Positions 39,661-51,298 of a DNA stretch of 64,000 bases are shown in pieces. The translations under genes were made by a program, and so were the position numbers. The stretch comes from Symbiodinium natans. Its lineage: Eukaryota; Sar; Dinophyceae; Suessiales; Symbiodiniaceae. The number at the start of each line of letters is the position of its first letter. Position 1 is the first letter of the stretch. Where the stretch lies: the NCBI GenBank assembly GCA_905221605.1, contig CAJNDS010000107.1, positions 62,001-126,000 of the forward strand, in the 5' to 3' direction. Below the pieces are notes generated by a model. That model was not told the origin of the DNA. It saw only the letters and a list, made by a program, of their open reading frames with translations, and searched no databases.

Positions 39661-42600
39661 GGCGTGAGAGTGAGTCCGATTGAAAGAGACTCATTGCAAG
39701 GGTGCTCTGTGACGGCATGTGCGAGTGTGCGAGGAGCATCGAGATGGTGCGTCGAACATGCCAGACACATTGAGCATCATTCTTTGTAATCTGCGACAAT
39801 CATGTCGCTTGCGCGTCGGCAAGTGATCTGAGTACTACTGAGTACTGTGGCCGTCTCCTTTCTTAGCATGGGTTGCCTGCTGCGCCGAAGCACTTACTGA
39901 GCATGCGGATGCATGTTATCGGTTCTGAGTGACAGGACCCTGAAAGCATGCATGTACTGCAAACATCTTGCAATGGCGGGGGGGGAGGGGGGGGAACGGT
40001 TGAATGCGACATGTTGCAAGGTCGAGGTGTGAATGCATGTGACAATTTGCCAAAGGAATCTCAATGAGGGCCCGCCTCTTTTTGTTAGCTTGGGCCGTCT
40101 TCTGCGCCCCGTCTGTGGACGGACAGCGCGAGGTTTCTCATCTGACGCTGGGCAGAGGCACGTTCCAGAACTGACAAGGCAAAGTTGTGTCTGTATGTGC
40201 ACTCATGTGCTAAACTCGTGTCAGGGCATGTCGGGGGGAGGTGTGAAAGCATGTGCAAGGTCGTCTAGATTGATTTTTGAGCAAGAAGCGCACGCTGAAT
40301 GTGCAGGTGCTTTGATGGTAAGCTGTGACGTTCATGTCGCAAGCGTGGCAGCAGTTGTTTAGGTTCCGCTTGGGTGCCTCCTGCACCCAAGCAGTCAGTC
40401 TGGCAACGCATAACTATGGGTTTTGGGCGTTTTTTTTGAAATTCGTTTTGCGAGGGCATGAGAGTGAGTCCGATTGAAAGAGACCCATTGCAAGGGTGCT
40501 CTGTGATGGCATGTGCGAGTGTGCGAGGAGCATCGAGATGGTGCGTCGAACATGCCAGACACATTGAGCATCATTCTTTGTAATCTGCGACAATCATGTC
40601 GCTTGCGCGTCGGCAAGTGATCTGAGTACGACTGAGTACTGTGGCCGTCTCCTTTCTTAGCATGGGTTGCCTGCTGCGCCGAAGCACTTACTGAGCATGC
40701 GGATGCATGTTATCGGTTCTGAGTGACAGGACCCTGAAAGCATGCATGTACTGCAAACATCTTGCAATGGCGGGGGGGGAGGGGGGGGAACGGTTGAATG
40801 CGACATGTTGCAAGGTCGAGGTGTGAATGCATGTGACAATTTGCCAAAGGAATCTCAATGAGGGCCCGCCTCTTTTTGTTAGCTTGGGCCGTCTTCTGCG
40901 CCCCGTCTGTGGACGGACAGCGCGAGGTTTCTCATCTGACGCTGGGCAGAGGCACGTTCCAGAACTGACAAGGCAAAGTTGTGTCTGTATGTGCACTCAT
41001 GTGCTAAACTCGTGTCAGGGCATGTCGGGGGGAGGTGTGAAAGCATGTGCAAGGTCGTCTAGATTGATTTTTGAGCAAGAAGCGCACGCTGAATGTGCAG
41101 GTGCTTTGATGGTAAGCTGTGACGTTCATGTCGCAAGCGTGGCAGCAGTTGTTTAGGTTCCGCTTGGGTGCCTCCTGCACCCAAGCAGTCAGTCTGGCAA
41201 CGCATAACTATGGGTTTTGGGCGTTTTTTTTGAAATTCGTTTTGCGAGGGCATGAGAGTGAGTCCGATTGAAAGAGACCCATTGCAAGGGTGCTCTGTGA
41301 TGGCATGTGCGAGTGTGCGAGGAGCATCGAGATGGTGCGTCGAACATGCCAGACACATTGAGCATCATTCTTTGTAATCTGCGACAATCATGTCGCTTGC
41401 GCGTCGGCAAGTGATCTGAGTACTACTGAGTACTGTGGCCGTCTCCTTTCTTAGCATGGGTTGCCTGCTGCGCCGAAACACTTACTGAGCATGCGGATGC
41501 ATGCTTGAAAGCATGCATGTACTGCAAACATCTTGCAATGGCGAGGGGTGGGAACGGTTGAATGCGACATGTTGCAAGGGCGAGGTGTGAACGCATGTGC
41601 GAGTTTGCCGAAGGAAGCTGGATGGAGTTTCGATCATGCAACAAATGCCGAATTTTTGGTTTTGTATAAAGCAGCGATTCTCACGTCGCAAGCGTGCCGG
41701 CATGTGGTTTAAGTCAGGGCCCGCCTCTTTTGGTTAGCTTGGGCCGTCTTCTGCGCCCCGTCTGGGGACGGACAGCGCAAGGATTCTTATCTGACGCTGG
41801 GCAGAGGCACGTTCCAGAACTGGCAAGGCAAAGTTGTGTCTGTATGTGCACTCATGTGCTAAACTCGTGTCAGGGCATGTCGGGGGGAGGTGTGAAAGCA
41901 TGTGCAAGGTCGTCTAGATTGATTTTTGAGCAAGAAGCGCACGCTGAATGTGCAGGTGCTTTGATGGTAAGCTGTGACGTTCATGTCGCAAGCGTGGCAG
42001 CAGTTGTTTAGGTTCCGCTTGGTGGCCTCCTGCACCCAAGCAGTCAGTCTGGCAACGCATAACTATGGTTTTTGGGCGTTTTTTTTGAAATTCGTTTTGC
42101 GAGGGCGTGAGAGTGAGTCCGATTGAAAGAGACCCATTGCAAGGGTGCTCTGTGATGGCATGTGCGAGTGTGCGAGGAGCATCGAGATGGTGCGTCGAAC
42201 ATGCCAGACACATTGAGCATCATTCTTTGTAATCTGCGACAATCATGTCGCTTGCGCGTCGGCAAGTGATCTGAGTACTACTGAGTACTGTGGCCGTCTC
42301 CTTTCTTAGCATGGGTTGCCTGCTGCGCCGAAACACTTACTGAGCATGCGGATGCATGCTTGAAAGCATGCATGTACTGCAAACCTCTTGCAATGGCGAG
42401 GGGTGGGAACGGTTGAATGCGACATGTTGCAAGGGCGAGGTGTGAACGCATGTGCGAGTTTGCCGAAGGAAGCTGGATGGAGTTTCGATCATGCAACAAA
42501 TGCCGAATTTTTGGCTTTGTATAAAGCAGCGATTCTCACGTCGCAAGCGTGCCGGCATGTGGTTTAAGTCAGGGCCCGCCTCTTTTGGTTAGCTTGGGCC

Positions 42601-43620
42601 GTCTTCTGCGCCCCGTCTGTGGACGGACAGCGCAAGGATTCTTATCTGACGCTGGGCAGAGGCACGTTCCAGAACTGGCAAGGCAAAGTTGTGTCTGTAT
42701 GTGCACTCATGTGCCAAACTCGTGTCAGGGCATGTCGGGGGGAGGTGTGAAAGCATGTGCAAGGTCGTCTAGATTGATTTTTGAGCAAGAAGCGCACGCT
42801 GAATGTGCAGGTGCTTTGATGGTCAGCTGTGACGTTCATGTCGCAAGCGTGGCAGCAGTTGTTTAGGTTCCGCTTGGTGGCCTCCTGCACCCAAGCAGTC
42901 AGTCTGGCAACGCATAACTACGGTTTTTGGGTGTTTTTTTTGAAATTCGTTTTGCGAGGGCGCGAGAGTGAGTCCGATTGAAAGAGACCCATTGCAAGGG
43001 TGCTCTGTGATGGCATGTGCGAGTGTGCGAGGAGCATCGAGACGGTGCGTCGAACATGCCAGACACATTGAGCATCATTCTTTGTAATCTGCGACAATCA
43101 TGTCGCTTGCGCGTCGGCAAGTGATCTGAGTACTACTGAGTACTGTGGCCGTCCCCTTTCTTAGCATGGGTTGCCTGCTGCGCCGAAACACTTACTGAGC
43201 ATGCGGATGCATGTTACCGGTTCTGAGTGACAGGACCCTGAAAGCATGCATGTACTGCAAACATCTTGCAATGGCGAGGGGTGGGAACGGTTGAATGCGA
43301 CATGTTGCAAGGGCGAGGTGTGAACGCATGTGCGAGTTTGCCGAAGGAAGCTGGATGGAGTTTCGATCATGCAACAAATGCCGAGTTCTTGGCTTTGTAT
43401 AAAGCAGCGATTCTCACGTCGCAAGCGTGCCGGCATGTGGTTTAAGTCAGGGCCCGCCTCTTTTGGTTAGCTTGGGCCGTCTTCTGCGCCCCGTCTGTGG
43501 ACGGACAGCGCAAGGATTCTTATCTGACGCTGGGCAGAGGCACGTTCCAGAACTGGCAAGGCAAAGTTGCGTCTGTACGTGCATTGACCTGTTCTCACTG
43601 AAAGCGCGCATGTACCGAGC
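39660..43620 (+). repeat. Tandem array of 794 and 855 bp units
   Basis: The word GTGGCCGTC followed by CCTTTCTTAGCATGGG recurs at 39847, 40641, 41435, 42290 and 43145, giving unit lengths 794, 794, 855 and 855. The first two units are virtually identical. The 855 bp type carries an extra segment around CCGAAGGAAGCTGGATGGAG and AAGCAGCGATTCTCACGTCG. Each unit itself contains several diverged sub-repeats. Frames of 60-110 codons recur in every unit only because the units are near identical. Confidence 0.95.
40318..40344 (+). repeat. Representative of a recurring small hairpin
   Basis: The motif GCGACA-NTNA-TGTCGC or close variants (here GTGACGTTCATGTCGC) recurs through the array near 38.83, 39.18, 39.79, 40.33, 40.59, 41.12, 41.38, 41.98, 42.24, 42.83, 43.09, 43.80 and 44.07 kb. 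It has a six-base stem and a four-base loop and is usually followed by AAGCG or TTGCG. Confidence 0.8.
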
Positions 43621-44400
43621 TCGCGTTGCGATGTTGTGAACGACTCCTTCATTTAGAATTAGCACCACTGCCACTGAATGAGACACATTGCAAGGCTGAG
43701 GTGTGAAATCATGTGCAAAGGTTGTGAGGAGGACGTCTAGATTGTTCTTCGAGCAAGAAGTGCACACTGAATGCGCTTTTGCTTTGATTGCAAGCTGTGA
43801 CAATCATGTCTCAAGCGTGTCGAATGTTGCTTAAGTTCTTCTTTTGGTTAGCTTGGTTGGTCTCTTGCACCCAGACAGTCAGTCTGGCCACGCAGAACTC
43901 TTGCAAGGGTTCTGTACTGAATTCGTATTGCGAGGGTGCAAGTGAGCACGATTGCAAAAGACTTATTGCAACGGCGCGGTGTGACAGCATTTGCGAATGT
44001 GACAGGAACAGCTAAGTAGATGGTGCTTGGAATACGCAACACACATTGAATCTCATTCTTCGTAAACTGCGACAATGATGTCGCAAGCGCATCGGCAGGT
44101 GGCTTGAGCACTGTAGCCGCTGTAGTGGTCTCCTTTGTTAGCATTGGGTTGCCTCTTCGCCAAAGCAGTCATTCTGTCTGTGGGGCATTCTGTTCCGAAG
44201 TGGCATGGCAAAGTTATGTCCTTACTTGCATTCACATCGTCGACTCTCATTGACACAGCCTGAAAGCACATACTGAATTCCTGTTGCAACGGTGCGAGAG
44301 GTGTGAGAGCATGTGCAAAGGTCACTGTGATGAGGGCGTCTAGATTGCTTTCGAGCAGAAGTACGTCACAGAGGGTATGTATCATGCGACAGACTTGCTT
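43620..44400 (+). repeat. Diverged trailing part of the hairpin-repeat array
   Basis: It continues the same vocabulary (CAAGGCTGAGGTGTGAAATC, GTGACAATCATGTCTC, GCGACAATGATGTCGC) with many more differences from the central units. Confidence 0.8.
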
Positions 44401-44406
44401 GCTGCT

Positions 44407-44440
44407 GATACAGACCTCTGATTCGTCAGAGGTCTGTATC
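44407..44440. repeat. Perfect 15 bp hairpin with TTCG loop
   Basis: GATACAGACCTCTGA, then TTCG, then the exact inverse TCAGAGGTCTGTATC. UUCG is a well-known stable RNA tetraloop. The hairpin sits at the end of the tandem array. No T-run follows, and it is in a eukaryotic context, so a bacterial-type terminator is not implied. Confidence 0.85.
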
Positions 44441-44719
44441 GGAAGGGTCGCCGCGACAACCGCCGGTTTTGGCACATGGGCATATCTCACTTCCGCGCTC
44501 CCAGATCTCAAGAACTGTGACCCCTAGACCCTAAACCGTAGACCCTAGACCCTAAACCCCAAACCCTAAACCCCAAACCCCATTCGGTCCTTCGATGTCG
44601 ATGACGACCACGTTGGCTTTACCACGGTTGCATCTGGGGAGCAGCGACATCTGGAATCTGCGGTAGTACAAGTTGGCCTCTTAAGGCAAAGGGGCCACGT
44701 CTGCCCCGTGCTGCAGTGC

Positions 44720-46577
44720 TTCCAGGGAGCTGCGCAAACTTTGCCGATTCTGCACTCCTGCCGTCCGAGGACGGCTCCAGAAATTACCAGATTGGCTCTT
44801 GGCTGCATCTCCTGCTTTCTGCCTTCAGAGTGGCTTCCTAGTGGTGCCATGAGCATGGCCAATAGCCTGAGTCACATGCAGCTCGGCAGGCGTACATTCT
44901 GAGTTCCTCCAGACAGGTCATGCATCACATGCCGCTGCATGGCTTCGGCTATTTTTTCTGGCTAGCTCCAGAATCGCTGCTTGCCACTCGACCTCCCCAT
45001 GCTGTGATGGTCTAGATGCTGTGTGCCCGCCCGGGCGCAGCGTCACAACATGTCGCAGCGTACACTCATTGCCCAACAAGCCGTGTTGCTGAGAAAGAAG
45101 CGGAGCGTCTGGCAAGAAGGGATTCGACACAGACTCCGGGTTGGAAAGGTTGTCGAGCGGTCACACAGGAAATGCCAAACTTCCGGCTATCCGCCCTTAG
45201 CTTCAGAAGAACATCTTAGTGGTATGGAGTGCGACTCCGAAATGTCTCTAAGTGTGCTGGAGGGCGTTTGCACGGCTACAATCCAAGAACTCATGCCCGC
45301 ACCTGGCTGCTAGCTCCAGAATCACTGCTTGCCGCTCGAACCGTGGTTCCCAGTGCCGTGATGGTCTAGATGCTGTGTGCCCTCCCTGGCTCTTGTGAGT
45401 TTATGAGGTGTGGCGGCAGGCGAGGCGTCACGCGGCGTCACAAGAAGTCGCAGCGTGCGCTCGTTGCCCAACAAGCCGTGTTTGTTGAGAAAGAGTCGGA
45501 GCGTCTGGCAAGAAGGGATTCGACACAGACTCCGGGTTGGAAAGGTTGTCGAGAGGTAGTGCCCCCAGGGAGCTGCGCAAACTTTGCCGATTCTGCACTC
45601 CTGCCGTCCGAGGACGGCTCCAGAAATCACCAGCCTGGCTCTTAGCTGCATCTCATGCTGTCTGCCTTCAGATTGGCTTCCTGGTTGTGCCATGAGCATG
45701 GCCAACAGCCTGAGTCACATACAGCTCGGCAGGCGTACATTCTGAGTTCCTCAAAACAGGTTATGCATCACATGCCTGCCGATGTATGGCTTCCGCTTTT
45801 TTTCCTGGCTAGCTCCAGAATCACTGCTTGCCACTCGAACTGTGGTTCCCAATGCCGTGATGGTCTAGATGCTGTGTGCCCTCCCGGGCTCTTATGAGTT
45901 TATGAGGTGTGGGGGCAGGCGCGGCGTCACAACAAGTCGCAGCGTACGCTCGTTGCCCAACAAGATTGTTGAGAAAGAATCGGAGCGTCTGGCAAGAAGG
46001 GATGCGGGTTGGAAAGGTTGTCGAGGGGTCACACAGGAAAAGCCAAACTTCCGGCTATCCGGCTTTAGCTTCAGAAGAGCCGATCTGAAATGTCTCTAAG
46101 TGTGCTGGAGGGTGTGTGCAGAGGCTACAATCCTAAGAGCTCATGCCCGCACCTGGCATGAAGCTAGTTGCTGTGCTCGGCCACGTTCACCCAATCCTGC
46201 CAGTGCTTGTTATACAGCGGCTTGGGCGGGAGCGTGCTTCTTGCGCGCTGCCACACCAGAGTTCAGCATGCAGATCGCTTTTCCAGAGGATTTCCACTCT
46301 GAGGCAAGCCGACGCAAGCAGTCAAGCTGCTAGCGAATTTGCCATCATCTCACGCCATTGTAGCTGCTTGCCGGTCGCTCGGGCGACGTCGAGCAGCGAT
46401 CTGGCTTAACAGCCCGAAGTGTGCATTTTCCGAAGTAAATCTGTACTCGGCATGTGTAAATACGAAAACGCAAGCCTTCAACGCGGAGCCCTGCCAGATT
46501 GCATTGAACCTTGTCACCAAGCTGTCAAACTCGGCGCAACAGCCTCCGGCGACTGCAAGATACTACAGCAGTATGTG
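44720..46577 (+). repeat. Segmental duplication, copy A
   Basis: It matches 47566-49415 at an offset of about 2.84 kb, nearly identical from about 45.3 kb onward with small indels (for example near 46.05 kb). Inside, a shorter module with GATGGTCTAGATGCTGTGTG followed by CC recurs (45007, 45360, 45859; also 46947), so the structure is nested. Frames are short. One reads CPRELRKLCRFCTPAVRGRL but is not supported elsewhere. Confidence 0.9.
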
Positions 46578-46830
46578 AGTCGGGTCGAAATCGGCGGCGT
46601 GTGTCTTCGCACGTGAAAGGGGCGGTTCTAGCAAAACCCTGTAACACCATACGCAGTGCGCAATTTCAAAGATGTATTTGCCCTGAGCAAGCATCTTGAT
46701 GTTATGGTTTGACGGTTTGGCTTTGGGGTTTTGGGTTTAGGGTCTAGGTGTTGAGTTTTGGAGCCTGTCGGACGGCCGCTGGTGGCTTGACTTAAACAAC
46801 GGGTACCGCATTGCTAGGGCAGACAGGATG
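46573..46830 (+). repeat. ~255 bp linker repeat (three copies)
   Basis: It runs from TATGTGAGTCGGGTCG through GTGTGTCTTCGCACGTGAA and AAGATGTATTTGCCCTGAGC to AGACAGGATGCTTCAA. It is present at 46573-46830, 47251-47495 and 49558-49817, each time followed by another block of the duplication. Confidence 0.85.
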
Positions 46831-47565
46831 CTTCAATGGAGGGGCAATATTTGCAATGCAGCAGTTGAACAAGGAGGCCTCTTGAGGCAAACAAGGTCCT
46901 TTCTGGCTAGCTCCAGAATCACTGCTTGCCACTCCCCCATGCTGTGATGGTCTAGATGCTGTGTGCCCGCCTGGGCGCGACATCACAACAAGTCGCAGCG
47001 CACTCTCATTGCTCAACAAGCCGTGTTGTTGAGATGAATCGGAGCGTCCGGCAAGAAGGGATTCGACGCAAACTCCTAGTCGGAAAGGTTGTCGAGCGGT
47101 CACAGAGGAATGGCCAAACTTCCGGCTATCCGCCCTTAGCTTCAGACGAACATCTTAATAGTATGGAGTGCGACACCGAAATGTGTCTATGTCTTCTGGA
47201 GGGAGTCAGCATGCTGAAGCAGCTTCTGGTGACTGCAAGATGCTACAGTAGTATGTGAGTCGGGTCGTAATTAGCGGCGTGTGTCTTCGCACGTGAAGGG
47301 GCGGTTCTAGCAAAACCCTGTAACACCACACGCAGTGCGCAATTTCAAAGATGTATTTGCCCTGAGCAAGCATTTTGATGTTGTGATTTGACGGTTTCGC
47401 GTTTAGGGTTTAGGTGTTGAGTTTTGGAGCCTGTCGGACGGCTGCTGGTGGCTTGACGTAATCCGGTACCGCATTGTCAGGGCAGACAGGATGCTTCAAA
47501 GTTGAGCAAGGATGACTGCTGAGGCAAACAAGCCACATCAGCCACATCTACCCCGTACTGCAGTG

Positions 47566-49415
47566 CCCCCAGGGAGCCGCGCAAACTTTGCCGATGCACT
47601 CCTGGAGTGCGAGGACGGCTCCAGAAAACACCAGCCTGGCTCTTGGCTGCATCTCCTGCTGTCTGCCTTCAGAGAGGCTCCTAGTGGTGCCATGAGCAGC
47701 AGCCTGAGTCACATGCAGCACGGCAGGCGTACATTCTGAGTTCTTCCAGACAGGTCATGCATCACATGCCGCTGTATGGCTTCGGCTATTTTTTCTGGCT
47801 AGCTCCAGAATCGCTGCTTGCCACTCGACCTCCCCATGCTGTGATTGTCTAGATGCTGTGTGCCCGCCCGGGCGCAGCGTCACAACAAGTCGCAAGGCCC
47901 GCTCATTGCTCAACAAGCCGTGTTGTTGTTGAGAAAGAGTCGGAGCGTCTGGCAAGAAGGGATTCGACACAGACTCCGGGTTGGAAAGGTTGTGGAGCGG
48001 TCACAGAGGAATTGCCAAACTTCCGGCTATGCACCCTTAGCTTCAGAAGAACATCTTAGTGGTATGGAGTGCGACTCCGAAATGTCTCTAAGTGTGCTGG
48101 AGGGCGTTTTGCACGGCTACAATCCAAGAAGTCATGCCCGCACCTGGCTGCTAGCTCCAGAATCACTGCTTGCCGCTCGAACCGTGGTTCCCAGTGCCGT
48201 GATGGTCTAGATGCTGTGTGCCCTCCCTGGCTCTTATGAGTTTATGAGGTGTGGCGGCAGGCGAGGCGACACGCGGCGTCACAAGAAGTCGCAGCGTGTG
48301 CTCGTTGCCCAACAAGCCGTGTTTGTTGAGAAAGAGTCGGAGCGTCTGGCAAGAAGGGATTCGTCACAGACTCCGGGTTGGAAAGGTTGTCGAGAGGTAG
48401 TGCCCCCAGGGAGCTGCGCAAACTTTGCCGATTCTGCACTCCTGCCGTCCGAGGACGGCTCCAGAAATCACCAGCCTGGCTCTTAGCTGCATCTCATGCT
48501 GTCTGCCTTCAGATTGGCTTCCTGGTTGTGCCATGAGCATGGCCAACAGCCTGAGTCACATACAGCTCGGCAGGCGTACATTCTGAGTTCCTCAAAACAG
48601 GTTATGCATCACATGCCTGCCGTTGTATGGCTTCCGCTTTTTTTCCTGGCTAGCTCCAGAATCACTGCTTGCCACTCGAACTGTGGTTCCCAATGCCGTG
48701 ATGGTCTAGATGCTGTGTGCCCTCCCGGGCTCTTATGAGTTTATGAGGTGTGGGGGCAGGCGCGGCGTCACAACAAGTCGCAGCGTACGCTCGTTGCCCA
48801 ACAAGATTGTTGAGAAAGAATCGGAGCGTCTGGCAAGAAGGGATGCGGGTTGGAAAGGTTGTCGAGGGGTCACACGGCTATCCGGCTTTAGCTTCAGAAG
48901 AGCCGATCTGCGTGCACGGAGGGCGACTCCGAAATGTCTCTAAGTGTGCTGGAGGGTGTGTGCAGAGGCTACAATCCCAAGAGCTCATGCCCGCACCTGG
49001 CATGAAGCTAGTTGCTGTGCTCGGCCACGTTCACCCAATCCTGCCAGTGCTTGTTATACAGCGGCTTGGGCGGGAGCGTGCTTCTTGCGCGCTGCCACAC
49101 CAGAGTTCAGCATGCAGATCGCTTTTCCAGAGGATTTCCACTCTGAGGCAAGCCGACGCAAGCAGTCAAGCTGCTAGCGAATTTGCCATCATCTCACGCC
49201 ATTGTGGCTGCTTGCCGGTCGCTCGGGCGACGTCGAGCAGCGATCTGGCTTAACAGCCCGAAGTGTGCATTTTCCGAAGTAAATCTGTACTCAGCATGTG
49301 TAAATACGAAAACGCAAGCCTTCAACGCGGAGCCCTGCCAGATTGCATTGAACCTTGCCACCAGGCTGTCAAACTCGGCGCAACAGCCTCCGGCGACTGC
49401 AAGATACTACAGCAG
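47566..49415 (+). repeat. Segmental duplication, copy B
   Basis: Partner of 44720-46577. Module copies of the GATGGTCTAGATGCTG word lie at 47847 (one mismatch), 48202 and 48701, then 50199 in a following partial block. Confidence 0.9.
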
Positions 49416-49559
49416 TTTATAGGTTCTTAGGGAGGGAGGGGGGGTTCAAGGGGGGTAGGTAACCCAAGGTTCCCTAATACTCCCTCCCTGAGCTTCCCAA
49501 ATTTCCCTGGGTACCTACCCCCCTTGAACACCACTCCCTTAAGAACCCTAGAATTATTA
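49416..49559. mobile_element. MITE-like insertion with preserved empty sites
   Basis: About 140 bp. Its ends pair (TAGGTTCTTAGGGAGGG at left, CTTAAGAACCCTAGAA at right) and the pairing continues inward through GGTTCAAGGGGGGTAGGTA on the left and TACCTACCCCCCTTGAACA on the right. In the sister copies at about 46575 and 47250 the sequence runs straight from AGCAGT (or AGTAGT) into ATGTGAGTCG, so this element inserted after the segmental duplication. The target duplication appears to be a short TA/TTA. Confidence 0.8.
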
Positions 49560-49817
49560 TGTGAGTCGTGTCGAAATTGGCGTGTGTCTTCGCACGTGAA
49601 AAGGGCGGTTCTGGCAAAACCCTGTCACACCACACGCAGTGCACAATTTCAAAGATGTATTTGCCCTGAGCAAACATCTTGTTGTTGTGGTTTGACGGTT
49701 TCGCTTTGGGGTTTTGGGTTTAGGGTTTAGGGGTTGAGTTTTGGAGCCTGTCGGACGGCTGCTGGTGGCTTGACTTAAACCGGTACCGCATTGTCAGGGC
49801 AGACAGGATGCTTCAAA

Positions 49818-50500
49818 GGTGCAGCGGCATTATTTGCAATACAGCAGTTGAGCAAGGAGGCCTCTTGAGGCAAACAAGCCACGTCTGCCCCGTACTGCAG
49901 TGCCCCATAGCTGCGCAAACTTTGCCGATTCTGCACTCCCGCCGTCCAAGGACGGCTCCAGAAATCACCAGCCTGGCTCTTAGCTGCATCTCATGCTGTC
50001 TGCCTTCAGATTGGCTTCCTGGTGGTGCCATGAGCATGGCCAACAGCCTGAGTCACATGCAGCTCGGCAGGCGTACATTCTGAGTTCCTCAAAACAGGTT
50101 ATGCATCACATGCCTGCCGTTGTATGGCTTCCGCTTTTTTTCCTGGCTAGCTCCAGAATCACTGCTTGCCACTCGAACTGTGGTTCCCAATGCCGTGATG
50201 GTCTAGATGCTGTGTGCCCTCACGGGCTCTTATGAGTATGAGGTGTGGGGGCAGGCGCGGCGTCACAACAAGTCGCAGCGCACGCTCGTTGCCCCACAAG
50301 CCGTGTTGTTGAGATGAATCGGAGCGTCTGGCAAGAAGGGATTCGACACAGACTCCAGGTTGGAAAGGTTGTCGAGTGGTCACAGAGGAATTGCCGGAAT
50401 TGCCAAACTTCCGGTTGCCCTTAGCTTCAGACGAACATCTTAGTATGGAGTGCGACTCCGAAATGTCTCTTAAGTCTGCCGGAGGGCGTCTGCAGGCAAT
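49818..50500 (+). repeat. Third, partial block of the segmental repeat
   Basis: It repeats the ACTTTGCCGATTCTGCACTC, GGTGGTGCCATGAGCATGG and GATGGTCTAGATGCTG modules of copies A and B with internal deletions. Confidence 0.85.
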
Positions 50501-51298
50501 CCCAAGAGCTCACACCTGCACCTGGCATGAAGCCACTTTCCGTGCTTGGCCATGTCCACCAAATCGAGAGGCTTGCGCGGGAACGTCCTTCTTACATACT
50601 TCCATCAGGGGCAAACGCAAGGGACCCAAAGAGCAATCACCGTGCAAACCTTGGACAAAGTTCGTTTAAGCCCGCCGGCCTTCGTCGAACACTCGCGCCT
50701 TCGTCGAAGCTTCTCCGGGGTGCATCGACCCTGCTGGGGGCAAGGGGCGGTGAAGAGCATCAGGCTCGGCAAGCGCAGCTTCGTAGACCCTTCTCTTGCC
50801 TTCGTCGAAGTCGCCTGACCTCGCCGAGGTTCGTTTTGGAGGCTTTGGGCTTACAAGGATCGCCCAAGGTCGGCTGGGGGCACGCCTTTGGGGGGGTCCC
50901 TTCGGTTCGGCCCCTATTCCACAACGTCGGGTCACTTTTCCACAGGGCTTCCACTCTGCAACAGTGCTCAAGCAGTCAATCTGCCTGAGCTTCTTTCCGG
51001 CAGCACAGACAGTCAGCAACGAGCTGGCTTGATAGCTGCTCCAAGGCGTGCCTATCCCCGAACGAACGCTACATGTCGCGAGTACGATAGCGCATACCTT
51101 CAATGCACTGCACAGTCCCGGCAAGTTTCAAAGGGCCTTAGCGTCCAGCTTTCAACTGCAGCGAGAGAGGCCTTTGGCAACTCCAAGAAAACCAATGCTA
51201 GTCCTCACCAAGCTTTAACTGCATCGTGGCAAGAGGACCCAAGCAGTCAATCTACCACTGGACTTCTCGACAGCTCCTACAGTGATTCTTTCCCATGA
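50500..51298 (+). repeat. Diverged copy of the segmental repeat tail
   Basis: CACCTGGCATGAAGC, GCTTGGCCATG, then (after the inserted element) CTTTTCCACAGGGCTTCCAC correspond to CACCTGGCATGAAGC, GCTCGGCCACG and CTTTTCCAGAGGATTTCCAC at about 46.15-46.3 kb. Similarity then fades. An open frame ends at the TGA around 51.3 kb with a Ser/Thr/Gln-rich translation. It may be a decayed coding remnant, but this is not supported by the other copies. Confidence 0.55.
50607..50915. mobile_element. ~309 bp terminal-inverted-repeat element, copy 2
   Basis: The left end is AGGGGCAAACGCAAGGGACC. The right end is GGGTCCCTTCGGTTCGGCCCCT, whose inverse gives AGGGGCCGAACCGAAGGGAC, so the terminal inverted repeats are about 20 bp and well matched. 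The interior is homologous to 25059-25367. CAGGGGC-type ends recall hAT elements, but no clear 8 bp target duplication is seen. Confidence 0.75.

Noticed and set aside
39863-43639. Recurrent frames of 60-118 codons on both strands of the tandem array
   Set aside because: They recur because the units are near identical. They overlap on opposite strands, vary at their ends and are absent from diverged units.
38640-44400. CRISPR-like repeat array
   Set aside because: Repeat units are hundreds of bases and directly tandem, with no short repeat/spacer pattern and no cas-like genes.
44407-44440. Rho-independent terminator
   Set aside because: No T-run follows the hairpin and the context is eukaryotic.
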